Shown here: positions 43,145 through 51,222 of the stretch, in pieces
Numbering within the stretch: the stretch's first letter is position 1
Layout of the letters: the number at the start of each line of letters is the position of its first letter
Assembly (NCBI RefSeq): GCF_017573465.1
Contig: NZ_JAGEPF010000020.1
Span: 62,001 to 126,000, forward strand
Source of the DNA: Actinomadura violacea
GTDB taxonomy: Bacteria; Actinomycetota; Actinomycetes; Streptosporangiales; Streptosporangiaceae
Length of the DNA stretch: 64,000 bases
Reading direction: 5' to 3'
The notes under the pieces: model-generated
Seen by the model: the letters and a program-made list of their open reading frames with translations, nothing else
Told to the model about the DNA's origin: nothing
The model's database searches: none
Made by a program: the position numbers and the translations under genes

Positions 43145-44233
43145 TCAGGGGGCGGCGGCCGACGGGCCCGGGCCCGCCCGCAGCCGCGACACCAGGTCGC
43201 CGAGCGCGCTCTCGGCGCCCGGGTCGTCCCACGTCCAGAACGGCACGGTGCGCAGGTGCCGGCCCTGCGGGTCCAGCAGCTGCCCGGCGAGCTTCATCTG
43301 CCACAGCGCGACCGCCCGGTCGGTGATCGTCAGCTCCGGGAAGCGCCGCCGCAGCGCCGTCTCGAAAGACTGGACGCGCTCCACCGACCGCAGCCACACC
43401 ACGAACAGCACGTTGTCCGAGCCGGTCAGAGAGGCGCACATCCGGGTCTCGCGCAGCCCGGCGAGCAGGGCCGCGAGCCGCGCCACCTCGTCCGGCGGCG
43501 CGCTGCCCCACAGGTACACGCTCACCGGCCAGCCGGACAGGAACCGCGCGACCTCGCAGCGGTACATCAGCGCGCCGCCCCGGTGCATCCGGTCGAGGCG
43601 GCGGCGCACCGTGGTCGGGCTGAGACCGGTGCGCTCGGCGAGCCGCGCCACCGGCTGCCGGCAGTCCTCGCCGAGCAGCCGCGCGAGCCGCCGGTCCTCC
43701 GCGCGCAGCGCCCAGTCGCCCTCGCCCCGCGGCCGGTCGTGCAGCAGTAGGTCGCGCTGCTCCTTGTCGAGCCGGTCGAGCCGCCACCGGCTGCCCTCGG
43801 AGTGCAGGGTGGTGGCGAGCTGGGTGCGGGTCGCGGCGACGCCGTCCAGCCGGCCGAGCCGGAACCCGACGTAGCGGGCGAGCTCGGCGTTGTCGCGCAG
43901 CACCACGGTCATCAGCAGGTCCCGGCCGCCGGTGACGTGCTCCAGATTGAACACGTGCGGGTCCTCGGCGAGCGCCGCGGCCACCTCGTGCAGCCGCCCC
44001 GGCACGCAGTCGATCTCGATGAACGCGACCACCGGGGTGATCCACTCGACCGCCACCGGGAAGCAGGACAGCCAGGCCAGCCCGGCGCCGGTCAGCCGTG
44101 CCCAGCGGCGCGCGGCGGTGGAGGCGTCCACGCCGAGCGCCGCGCCGATGCGCCGCCAGTCGGCCCGCGGCGCGGTCTGCAGGGCGGTGACGAGCATGTG
44201 GTCCAGCTCGTCGAGGGTGGTCGATGTCGGCAT
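43145..44233 (-). CDS. two-domain Lrp/AsnC-family regulator
   Basis: This 362-residue protein contains two Lrp-type units in tandem: helix-turn-helix one (DELDHMLVTALQTAPRADWRRIGAALGVDASTAARRWARL) with its RAM-like domain to about residue 150, then helix-turn-helix two (RLLGEDCRQPVARLAERTGLSPTTVRRRLDRM, about 185-218) and a second RAM-like domain. Such doubled Lrp proteins are common in actinomycetes. It is divergent from the M20 hydrolase-MFS operon 70 bases away and likely controls it, perhaps sensing an amino acid or peptide. Confidence 0.84.
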   Translation of the reverse strand: MPTSTTLDELDHMLVTALQTAPRADWRRIGAALGVDASTAARRWARLTGAGLAWLSCFPVAVEWITPVVAFIEIDCVPGRLHEVAAALAEDPHVFNLEHVTGGRDLLMTVVLRDNAELARYVGFRLGRLDGVAATRTQLATTLHSEGSRWRLDRLDKEQRDLLLHDRPRGEGDWALRAEDRRLARLLGEDCRQPVARLAERTGLSPTTVRRRLDRMHRGGALMYRCEVARFLSGWPVSVYLWGSAPPDEVARLAALLAGLRETRMCASLTGSDNVLFVVWLRSVERVQSFETALRRRFPELTITDRAVALWQMKLAGQLLDPQGRHLRTVPFWTWDDPGAESALGDLVSRLRAGPGPSAAAP

Positions 44234-44303
44234 GCGGCGCGGCTCTCACGGTGGATACCGGCAGAAGCCGGGTGGAAAGGGTTCGACTCCGCACCATACC
44301 CCC

Positions 44304-45512
44304 ATGTCTGTCTGTGACGATGCCGCTGACCTGCGAGAAGAACTGACCGAGCTGCGCCGCGCCCTGCACCGCGAGCCCGAGCTCGGCCTCGACCTGCCGC
44401 GCACCCAGGAGAAGGTGCTGGCCGCGCTGGACGGGCTGCCGCTGGAGATCACCACTGGCAAGGGCCTCAGCTCGGTCACCGCGGTGCTGCGCGGCGGCGC
44501 GTCCCGTCCGGACGGGACCCGGCCCGCCGTGCTGCTGCGCGGCGACATGGACGCGCTGCCCGTCCAGGAGGACACCGGCCTCGACTACGCCTCGGCGATC
44601 CCCGGGCGCATGCACGCCTGCGGGCACGACCTGCACGTCGCAGGCCTCGTCGGCGCCGCGAAGCTGCTCGCCGCCCGCCGCGCCGAGCTCCCCGGCGACG
44701 TCGTGCTGATGTTCCAGCCCGGCGAGGAGGGCATGGGCGGCGCCAAGATCATGATCGACGAGGGCGTGCTGGACGCGGCCGGCGGGCGCGCCGTCGCCGC
44801 CTACGCCCTGCACGTGTTCTCCACCGCGCTGCCGCAGGGCACCGTCGTCAGCCGCGGCGGGACGGCGATGGCCGCGTCCGACGCGGTGCACGTCGTCGTC
44901 CGCGGCCAGGGCGGGCACGGCTCGTCCCCGCACGCCGCCAAGGACCCCGTGCCCGCGCTCGCCGCGATGGTCGGCGCCCTCCAGACGATGGTCACCCGCG
45001 AACTGGACATCTTCGACCCCGCCGTCGTCACCGTCGGCTCGATCCACGCCGGGACGGCCGGGAACGTCATCCCCGAGACCGCGTCGATGGACGTCACCGT
45101 CCGGTCGTTCTCCGAGGACGCGCACCGCAGGGTCCGCGCGGGCGTGGAGCGGACCGTGCGCGGGATCGCCGCCGCCCACGGCGTCGAGGCCGACATCGAC
45201 TACGTCGAGCAGTACCCCGTCACCGTCAACGCCGCCGGCGAGGCCGCGTTCGCGCTCGGCACCGCCCGCGAGCTGTTCGGGGACACCCGCGTCTTCGACG
45301 TCCCGCGCCCGATGGCCGGGTCCGAGGACTTCTCGTTCGTCCTCCAGCAGGTCCCCGGCGCGTTCATCGGCCTCGGCGCCTGCCCGCCCGACCGCGATCC
45401 CGCCACCGCGCCGATGAACCACTCCCCGCAGGCCGCCTACGACGACGCCGTCCTGCCCGACGCGGCCGCGCTGCTGACCGAGTTCGCCGTGCGCCGCCTG
45501 GGGGACGCGTGA
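44304..45512 (+). CDS. M20-family amidohydrolase (aminoacylase/carboxypeptidase type)
   Basis: This 402-residue metallohydrolase belongs to the M20D group, which removes acyl or amino-acid groups. Metal-binding and catalytic segments are LLRGDMDALPVQEDTG, MHACGHDLHVAGL, FQPGEEGMGGAK and PMAGSEDFSF, in canonical order, with a lid domain between about residues 190 and 305. The ATG at 44304 has no Shine-Dalgarno sequence and may be leaderless. Its stop overlaps the MFS gene (GTGA), so hydrolase and transporter are coupled; the exporter may move the product or the toxic parent compound. Confidence 0.87.
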   Translation: MSVCDDAADLREELTELRRALHREPELGLDLPRTQEKVLAALDGLPLEITTGKGLSSVTAVLRGGASRPDGTRPAVLLRGDMDALPVQEDTGLDYASAIPGRMHACGHDLHVAGLVGAAKLLAARRAELPGDVVLMFQPGEEGMGGAKIMIDEGVLDAAGGRAVAAYALHVFSTALPQGTVVSRGGTAMAASDAVHVVVRGQGGHGSSPHAAKDPVPALAAMVGALQTMVTRELDIFDPAVVTVGSIHAGTAGNVIPETASMDVTVRSFSEDAHRRVRAGVERTVRGIAAAHGVEADIDYVEQYPVTVNAAGEAAFALGTARELFGDTRVFDVPRPMAGSEDFSFVLQQVPGAFIGLGACPPDRDPATAPMNHSPQAAYDDAVLPDAAALLTEFAVRRLGDA

Positions 45513-46924
45513 CGGCCGCCGCCGGCGCCGCGACCGATGAGGGCGCGGCGCCGCCGGTGCGCTCGGTCACCGCCGTGGTCGGCCTGCTCGTCCTGTTCGA
45601 GCTGGTCAGCGGGTTCCTGCAGGCGGGGATCGCGCCGATCCTGCCGAGCATCGGCGACACCTTCGGCGTCTCCGACTCCGCCGTCGCGCTGGTCGTCTCC
45701 GTCCAGCTGCTGTCGGCGGCCGTCTGCGCGCCCGCGATGGGCCGGCTCGGCGACCTGTACGGGCACCGCCGGATGCTGCGGATCGCGCTGGCCTGCGTCG
45801 CCGCCGGCTCCGTGCTGTGCGCCGTCGCCCCCGCCTTCCCGGTGCTGCTGGTGGGACGGCTGCTGCAGGGCCCGCTGGTCGCGCTGATGCCGCTGGAGAT
45901 CGCGCTCGTCCGCGACCGGCTCCCCGTCGGCCTCGCCCGCCGCGCGATCGCCCGGCTCGTCGGCGCGCTGACCCTCGGCGGCCTGCTCGGCGGACTCGGC
46001 ATGGGCATCGCCGGCAAGGTCTTCGGCGACGTCCGGCTCGCCCTCGCCGTCCCCGCCGTGCTCGCGCTCGCCTGCGTCGCGGTGTCGATGGTCGCGATCC
46101 CCGAGTCGGTGAGCCGCGCGACCGGACGGGTCGACTGGCCGGGCGTCGTGCTGCTGGGCCTCGCCGTCCTCGGCCTGCTCGCCGGGGTGTCCGCGGCCGG
46201 CGACCACGGCTGGCTGAGCGGCCGCGTCCTCGTCCCCGCGCTGCTGGGCCTGGTGCTGCTCGGCGTCTGGGCGTTCGTCGAGCTGCGCACCGCCGAACCC
46301 CTCGTGGACCTGCGCGCCATGGCCGGACGGCACGTCGCGCCGTTCTACTTCGCCTCGTTCGCGTTCGGCGTCGTCTACTTCGGCGGCCAGTCCCCGAACT
46401 CCACCTTCTTCGCCACCGACCCGGACAAGGCCGGCTACGGCTTCGGGCTCTCCTCGCTGTCGATCGCGCTGGCGATGCTGCCCGCGATGGTCGCCAGCAT
46501 CGCCGGCTCCGCGTGCACCGCCCGGATCGCCGGGCGGATCGGCTACCGCGGCGCGCTGATCGGCTCGTTCCTGCTGGTCGGCACCGGGTTCGTCGCGTTC
46601 GCCGCGGCGCACGCCGCGCTCTGGCAGGTGATCGCCGAGCTGACCGTGATGGGCCTTGGGATGGGCACCGCGCTCGGCGCGATGCCCACGGTGATCGCCG
46701 AGGCGTCCGACCCGTCCCGGACGGGCGTCGCCACCGCCGTCTACAACAACGTCAAGACGGTCGGCGGCGCGGTCGCCGGCGGCCTGTTCGGCACGCTGCT
46801 CGCCGCCCCCGCCGGACGCGACGACCCCAGCGAGGGCGGCTACGTCGCAGTCTGGCTGATCGGCGCCGCGTTCGCACTGCTGGCGGCGCTGCTCGCGGTC
46901 GCCGCCCGCAAGCGCGAGACGTGA
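45509..46924 (+). CDS. MFS transporter (DHA-type, 12-14 helices)
   Basis: This 471-residue membrane protein is a drug:H+ antiporter-like MFS carrier. GRLGDLYGHRRMLRIAL is the loop 2-3 motif A, and LLQGPLVALMPLEIALVRDRLP resembles the helix-5 region. It has about 14 hydrophobic segments. It begins with GTG inside the stop of the M20 hydrolase gene. The substrate is unknown; coupling to the hydrolase suggests a related N-acyl amino acid or peptide. Confidence 0.84.
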   Translation: MTAAAGAATDEGAAPPVRSVTAVVGLLVLFELVSGFLQAGIAPILPSIGDTFGVSDSAVALVVSVQLLSAAVCAPAMGRLGDLYGHRRMLRIALACVAAGSVLCAVAPAFPVLLVGRLLQGPLVALMPLEIALVRDRLPVGLARRAIARLVGALTLGGLLGGLGMGIAGKVFGDVRLALAVPAVLALACVAVSMVAIPESVSRATGRVDWPGVVLLGLAVLGLLAGVSAAGDHGWLSGRVLVPALLGLVLLGVWAFVELRTAEPLVDLRAMAGRHVAPFYFASFAFGVVYFGGQSPNSTFFATDPDKAGYGFGLSSLSIALAMLPAMVASIAGSACTARIAGRIGYRGALIGSFLLVGTGFVAFAAAHAALWQVIAELTVMGLGMGTALGAMPTVIAEASDPSRTGVATAVYNNVKTVGGAVAGGLFGTLLAAPAGRDDPSEGGYVAVWLIGAAFALLAALLAVAARKRET

Positions 46925-47061
46925 CGCCGCGTCCGGGCAGGGAATGACGGCGGCATCTCATCGCCATATCCGGGCAAAACCGGGCGGAGCCGAGGGTACG
47001 CGCAGTGCAGGCCGGTAAGGGGACACCGGAACGGCCGCACGCGCGCACCCGAGGAGAAGCC

Positions 47062-48045
47062 ATGAACCAGCCGTCCGGCGGCGCGGCCGGCGAGGAACCC
47101 GACGTCCTGCTCGACGTCCCCGTCGTCAAGGTCGACGAGGTCGAGATCGAGGTCGACGAGCTGCAGGCCGGGGTGTCGCTGCACGCCGCCGTCCTCGACG
47201 TGCTCTCCCTCGGCGTCGGCGCGGACGTCTCGCTCGGCCGCGTCAACCTCACCCTCCGCGGCGTGGAGGCGCAGGCCCTGCTCAAGGTGCGGCTCGACAA
47301 CGTCGCGCAGATCATCGACCGCGTGCTGACGACGGTGGACGCCAACCCCGAACTCCTCGCCCGCGCGGGGGACGGCGCCAGGGAGGCGGCCCGCGCCGTC
47401 GAGGGCCCGGACACCGGCCGCGCCCTGCCGCGCGCCGAACCGGCACGTCCCCGCGGCGACCCCGACGCCCAGCGCCTGCCCCGCCGCCCCCACGTGGGCC
47501 GCGACTCCGGCCCCGCGCCCCGCCCGCCCGAATACCGGACCCAGCGTCGACGGCCGGACCCGCGCGAGCCCCGGGACGACCGCGACCCCAGGCGCGAACG
47601 CGACCGGCGAGCCGAGCACGACTGGCGCGACCCCTGGGACCACGACGAATGGCCGGACCTGCGCGGGCGGCGAGTTGAACGCGAGCCGCGGGACCAGCAC
47701 GAGCGGCGAGATCGGCAGGGGCCCTTGGACGAACCCGAGCGGCGGCACGAGCGCGGCCATCGGGACCGGCGGGACCACTGGGACGAAGACGAGCGACCGA
47801 GCCTGCGCGGGCGGCCGGACGCGCGCGAGCGGCGAGAGGAGCGTAAGCCGCGAGACGAGCGCGAGCACGATCGCCGAGACCGGCGCGACCACAGGGACCA
47901 GGAAGGGCGGCGGAGTGAACGCGAGCCCCGGGAACGGCCGGACGATCTGGCGGCGGGGGAGCTCGTGGGGGCGCTGACCAGGAAGTCCGTGCGTGCAGGC
48001 CGAGAGTTGATCGGCGGCGTGCTCAAGCGGCTGCCGGGGATCTGA
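47062..48045 (+). CDS. unrecognised protein with conserved-looking N-domain and long charged region
   Basis: I do not recognise a named family. Residues 12-95 look like a folded domain: alternating hydrophobic/acidic VVKVDEVEIEVDELQAG, then GVGADVSLGRVNLTLRGV and ALLKVRLDNVAQIIDRVLTT. Residues of about 115-295 are almost only Arg, Asp, Glu, His and Pro, a mixed-charge disordered tract. The last 30 residues (GALTRKSVRAGRELIGGVLK) could form an amphipathic helix. There is no signal peptide or membrane segment. GAGGAGA lies before the ATG at 47062. The small acidic protein gene follows 20 bases after its stop, as an apparent operon. Confidence 0.72.
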   Translation: MNQPSGGAAGEEPDVLLDVPVVKVDEVEIEVDELQAGVSLHAAVLDVLSLGVGADVSLGRVNLTLRGVEAQALLKVRLDNVAQIIDRVLTTVDANPELLARAGDGAREAARAVEGPDTGRALPRAEPARPRGDPDAQRLPRRPHVGRDSGPAPRPPEYRTQRRRPDPREPRDDRDPRRERDRRAEHDWRDPWDHDEWPDLRGRRVEREPRDQHERRDRQGPLDEPERRHERGHRDRRDHWDEDERPSLRGRPDARERREERKPRDEREHDRRDRRDHRDQEGRRSEREPRERPDDLAAGELVGALTRKSVRAGRELIGGVLKRLPGI

Positions 48046-48065
48046 GGCGAACCGAGGAGGGAACG

Positions 48066-48320
48066 ATGCGGGAACCGGATGTGGAGATCGGCGCCTCCGT
48101 CGAGGCGGACGAGGTCGTCTTCCGCGAGAAGCCGGACGTCGAGGAGCAGGCGGGCGCGGCCCCGGAAGGGGAGTCGGGCGCCCGGACGGAGCGGGAGAAT
48201 CTGCCCCGTCCCGCGGAAGTGAACGTCACGTACCGCGACGTTCGTGTGTCGCATCGGCTGAGTGCGCGGCTGGCCGAACCCGAACCCGAACCCGAGCCCG
48301 ACGACAACGGCGAGGAGTAA
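48066..48320 (+). CDS. small acidic protein of unknown function
   Basis: This 84-residue protein is not recognised. It is strongly acidic, with a central TERENLPRPAEVNVTYRDVRV segment that looks like a short beta-rich conserved core, and it ends in four EP repeats followed by DDNGEE. GAGGAGGGA lies close before the ATG. It follows the charged-tract protein by 20 bases on the same strand, so the two probably act together. A terminator follows. Being acidic, it might bind the Arg-rich tract of its neighbour, which is speculation. Confidence 0.7.
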   Translation: MREPDVEIGASVEADEVVFREKPDVEEQAGAAPEGESGARTERENLPRPAEVNVTYRDVRVSHRLSARLAEPEPEPEPDDNGEE

Positions 48321-48322
48321 CG

Positions 48323-48358
48323 CCCTGGGGCGGCCCCGGCAGCGGGCCGGCCCCAGGG
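48323..48358. terminator. terminator hairpin between convergent genes
   Basis: CCCTGGGGC (48323-48331) pairs with GCCCCAGGG (48350-48358), with an inner GGCCC/GGGCC stem. It lies between the convergent small acidic protein and DUF1269 genes. Confidence 0.6.
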
Positions 48359-48367
48359 GCGCGGTGG

Positions 48368-48886
48368 TCAGTGGGTGGACGCTCCGGCGGGCTGTGCGTG
48401 CTGCGCCGCCTTGAGGGCCTCGCGGAGGTTCGCCTCGGCCTCGTTGCTCAGCGACGTCTGCATCACCTCGCCGCCGTACTCGGCGATCTGCGGGATGACG
48501 CGGTCCGGCGTGACGGAGATGACCAGCAGGAACAGGACCGCGCCGCCGGGACGGAGCTTCTCGCCGACGTCCCGCATGAAGGAGTCGTCCACGCCGACGT
48601 CGGTCATGGAGCCGCCCGCGGCCCCGGCCGCCGCGCCGACGGCGGCGCCGACCAGCGGCGCGAAGAACAGCATGCCGAGCAGGCCGCCCCAGACGCCGCC
48701 CCAGATGGCGCCCGACCGCGTGGTGCTGTGGATCTGGTGCAGCTTGATCTTGCCGTCGGGGCGCTTCTCCACCACCGCGGCGTCGCCGAGCGTGATCAGT
48801 TTCCGGCGTTGCATGTCGATCAGGCGGTCGCGCACCGTCACCGCGGTGTCGACGTCCGGGTAGGCGACGGCGATCAGATCGCTCAC
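48368..48886 (-). CDS. DUF1269-family membrane-associated protein
   Basis: This 172-residue protein matches the DUF1269 pattern: an N-terminal ferredoxin-like unit (DLIAVAYPDVDTAVTVRDRL), then IHSTTRSGAIWGGVWGGLLGMLFFAPLVGAAVGAAAGAAGG, a glycine/alanine-rich hydrophobic hairpin, and a C-terminal repeat of the fold (VLFLLVISVTPDRVIPQIAEYGGEVMQTSLS). Members are often stress-induced; the biochemical role is unknown. It is divergent from the amidase gene across a region with two interleaved inverted repeats. Confidence 0.85.
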   Translation of the reverse strand: MSDLIAVAYPDVDTAVTVRDRLIDMQRRKLITLGDAAVVEKRPDGKIKLHQIHSTTRSGAIWGGVWGGLLGMLFFAPLVGAAVGAAAGAAGGSMTDVGVDDSFMRDVGEKLRPGGAVLFLLVISVTPDRVIPQIAEYGGEVMQTSLSNEAEANLREALKAAQHAQPAGASTH

Positions 48887-48933
48887 GGCATCCCCCGATG
48901 CTCCGGCGCCAGGAGGAATTCCCGCTGGCGCTC

Positions 48934-48984
48934 CGATATGCGTGAGTTGCCATCATTTCAGGCATATCGCCAAATAATGGCAAC
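48934..48984. promoter_or_regulatory. two interleaved inverted repeats between DUF1269 and amidase genes
   Basis: Repeat A is CGATATGC (48934-48941) with GCATATCG (48962-48969). Repeat B is GTTGCCATCATTT (48946-48958) with AAATAATGGCAAC (48972-48984), 12 of 13 paired. The order A-B-A'-B' cannot form two independent hairpins; as RNA it would be a pseudoknot, as DNA two offset operators. Confidence 0.65.
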
Positions 48985-49035
48985 CCCATGGCATAGAAGC
49001 CTTTCCTGCCGTTCGCCGCGGCTAGCATGGGGATC

Positions 49036-49617
49036 ATGAACGCGCCCGCAGGCCCGCCCGTGGACGACCGGCTCGTCTCCTGGTGGGAGTCGCTGAAGCG
49101 GCGGGCCCCGGAGTCCATCACGACCGTCGTCCTGCACGCGACGGAGATCCCGACGCTGGACGAGGCGTGGGACTACGCCGAGCGCAGCGCCACCGGGACC
49201 GGGGACGGCACCGGGGTGTGCGGCCACCTCTACGTCGACCGCGACGGCGGCTGCCACCGGTTCGTGCCGCTCGACCGGGTCGCCGCCCACGCCGCCGGCC
49301 ACAACACCCCGTCGATCGGCATCGAGCTGGTCAATACGGGCCGCCATCCGGACCATTTCCATTCGCGGTCGCAGGAGCCGGACGAGGATTTCCCGCCGGA
49401 GCAGACGGCCGCGCTCATCGGGTTGCTGACCGTCCTCAAGGAGACCCATCCCGCGCTCGCCCACCTGGTGCGGCACAGCGACCTGGACCAGGAGACGATC
49501 CCCGCGTCCGACGACCCGGACGTGCCGGTGCGGCGCCGCATCGACCCCGGTCCGCACTTTCCCTGGGACGACGTCCTGCGCCGGTGGGAGCGGATGCCCG
49601 GCCCGTCCCCCGCCTGA
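49036..49617 (+). CDS. N-acetylmuramoyl-L-alanine amidase-type (PGRP/amidase_2) hydrolase
   Basis: This protein of about 193 residues has the amidase_2/PGRP fold that cleaves the lactyl-amide bond between muramic acid and peptide. Zinc ligands fit the His in VVLHATE, the His in VRHSDLD and the DPGPHFPW region; CGHLYVDRDGG and NTPSIGIELVN are typical core strands. No signal peptide or membrane anchor is visible, so it may act in peptidoglycan recycling inside the cell. The ATG at 49036 is chosen over 49027 because TAGCAT (49023-49028) could be the -10 of a leaderless message. Confidence 0.82.
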   Translation: MNAPAGPPVDDRLVSWWESLKRRAPESITTVVLHATEIPTLDEAWDYAERSATGTGDGTGVCGHLYVDRDGGCHRFVPLDRVAAHAAGHNTPSIGIELVNTGRHPDHFHSRSQEPDEDFPPEQTAALIGLLTVLKETHPALAHLVRHSDLDQETIPASDDPDVPVRRRIDPGPHFPWDDVLRRWERMPGPSPA

Positions 49618-49626
49618 CCGGTCCGG

Positions 49627-51087
49627 CTAGTCCGGGTCGGCGGAGGCGGGGGCGGGCCGCCCGAACCGGGACCGCAGGTCCGCGTCGACCTCGGTGAAGT
49701 CGCGCTCCTTGGTCTCCGGGACGAAGCGGCTCACGAAGACCCAGCCGATCCCGGCGATCACCGCGAAGATCCAGAACGTCTCGCCCTGCCCGATCACCTT
49801 CGCGATCGGCAGGAAGATCAGGCTGACCACGAAGTTCGCCAGCCAGTTCACCGCGGTGGACGCGCTGGACCCGGCGGCGCGGGCGCGCGGCGGGAAGATC
49901 TCCCCGATCAGCGTCCAGAACACCGGCCCGGTGCCGACCGCGTAGCCGGCGATGTAGAGCACCATGCACACCAGCGACAGCCCGGACGACCAGTCCGCGA
50001 CGAACGACAGCCCGAGCAGCGCCATCATCACCGTCATCGCGCCGAGCGAGAACAGCAGCAGCGGGCGGCGCCCCGACCGGTCGATGACGCGGATCGCGAT
50101 CAGCGTCATCACCAGGTTGATGACGCCGATGGCGATGGAGTAGACGATCGAGTTGGACGCGGTCAGCCCGGTCTCCTCGATGATCGTCGGGGCGTAGTAG
50201 ATGATCGTGTTGATGCCGCCGAACTGCTGCACGGCCGCGAGCGCCAGCCCGACGACCAGCGCGGGCCGCACGTCGGCGGCCAGCAGCGTCCGCCAGCCGG
50301 CCGCGCCGCCGCCGTCGCCCTCCCGCGCCCGGCCGCGGTCGTAGCGGTCGAGGAGCCGGTCGGCGGTGGCCTCGTTGGTGACGGAGGCGACCAGCCGGCG
50401 CGCCTCGTCACGGTCCCCGCGCGCGGCCAGCCAGGCGGCCGACTCCGGCAGCACCCACAGCGACGCCGCGACGATCACCGCCGCGGGCACCGCGCCGATC
50501 CCGATCATGGCCCGCCAGTCGCCGGCTCCCGAGAACGCGAGGTTGGTCAGGTAGGCGACGAGGATGCCGATCGTGATCAGCAGCTGGTTGAGGGTCAGCG
50601 TGCGGCCCCGGATCTCCTTCGGGGAGATCTCGGAGAGGTACACCGGCACGGTCGCCGACGCGCCGCCGACCGCGAGGCCGAGGACGAGCCGCCCGAGCAC
50701 CAGCATCGCGTAGCCGGTGGACAGCACGGCGATCACCGTGCCGACCAGGAAGACGAGCCCCTCCAGGCCGAGGATCCGCCGGCGCCCGATCCGGTCGGCG
50801 ATCCGCCCCGACCCCATCGCCCCGACCATCGCGCCGAGCACCAGGACGCTGACCACGCTGGACTGCTCGAACGAGTTCAGCCCGAAGTCGGTCTTGATGT
50901 ACAGCAGGGCCCCGGAGATCACCCCGGTGTCGAACCCGAACAGGAACCCGCCGACCGCGATCAGGACGGCCCAGAGCCAGATCTTGCGCAGCCCGTCCGG
51001 CGGCACCTCGGCCAGCGGCCCCTCGTAGACCGTCGCGCTGGAGAAGCCCTGCACGTCAGGCCCGCCGCCCGGCCGCGCCCGGTCCAC
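49627..51087 (-). CDS. sugar-porter family MFS transporter
   Basis: This 486-residue, 12-helix carrier belongs to the sugar porter family and probably imports a sugar by proton symport. All signatures are present: GGFLFGFDTGVISGALLYI in helix 1, GRIADRIGRRR between helices 2 and 3, PVYLSEISPKEIRGR after helix 4, QQFGGINTIIYYAPTI in helix 7 and VPETKER near the C-terminus. The GTG at 51087 is used; a GTG at 51054 is also possible and neither has a clear ribosome site. It lies downstream of the LuxR-type regulator on the same strand with a 135-bp gap. Confidence 0.9.
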   Translation of the reverse strand: MDRARPGGGPDVQGFSSATVYEGPLAEVPPDGLRKIWLWAVLIAVGGFLFGFDTGVISGALLYIKTDFGLNSFEQSSVVSVLVLGAMVGAMGSGRIADRIGRRRILGLEGLVFLVGTVIAVLSTGYAMLVLGRLVLGLAVGGASATVPVYLSEISPKEIRGRTLTLNQLLITIGILVAYLTNLAFSGAGDWRAMIGIGAVPAAVIVAASLWVLPESAAWLAARGDRDEARRLVASVTNEATADRLLDRYDRGRAREGDGGGAAGWRTLLAADVRPALVVGLALAAVQQFGGINTIIYYAPTIIEETGLTASNSIVYSIAIGVINLVMTLIAIRVIDRSGRRPLLLFSLGAMTVMMALLGLSFVADWSSGLSLVCMVLYIAGYAVGTGPVFWTLIGEIFPPRARAAGSSASTAVNWLANFVVSLIFLPIAKVIGQGETFWIFAVIAGIGWVFVSRFVPETKERDFTEVDADLRSRFGRPAPASADPD

Positions 51088-51222
51088 CGCGCGCGGCCGC
51101 TCGGAACGTCGTCATCCCCGCTGCCTCCCCGATCGGCGCCGCCGCTGCTGACCCGGCCCTACCCTCCGTGATTGCGGACACACGCACCGTCCGGGTTCCG
51201 GGGGGCGCGCTCCAGGCGCCGG

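Noticed and set aside
44278..44290. GGTTCGACTCC resembling a tRNA T-loop
   Set aside because: The flanking bases do not form a T-stem or acceptor stem, there is no anticodon arm, and the site is just the leader of the M20 gene.
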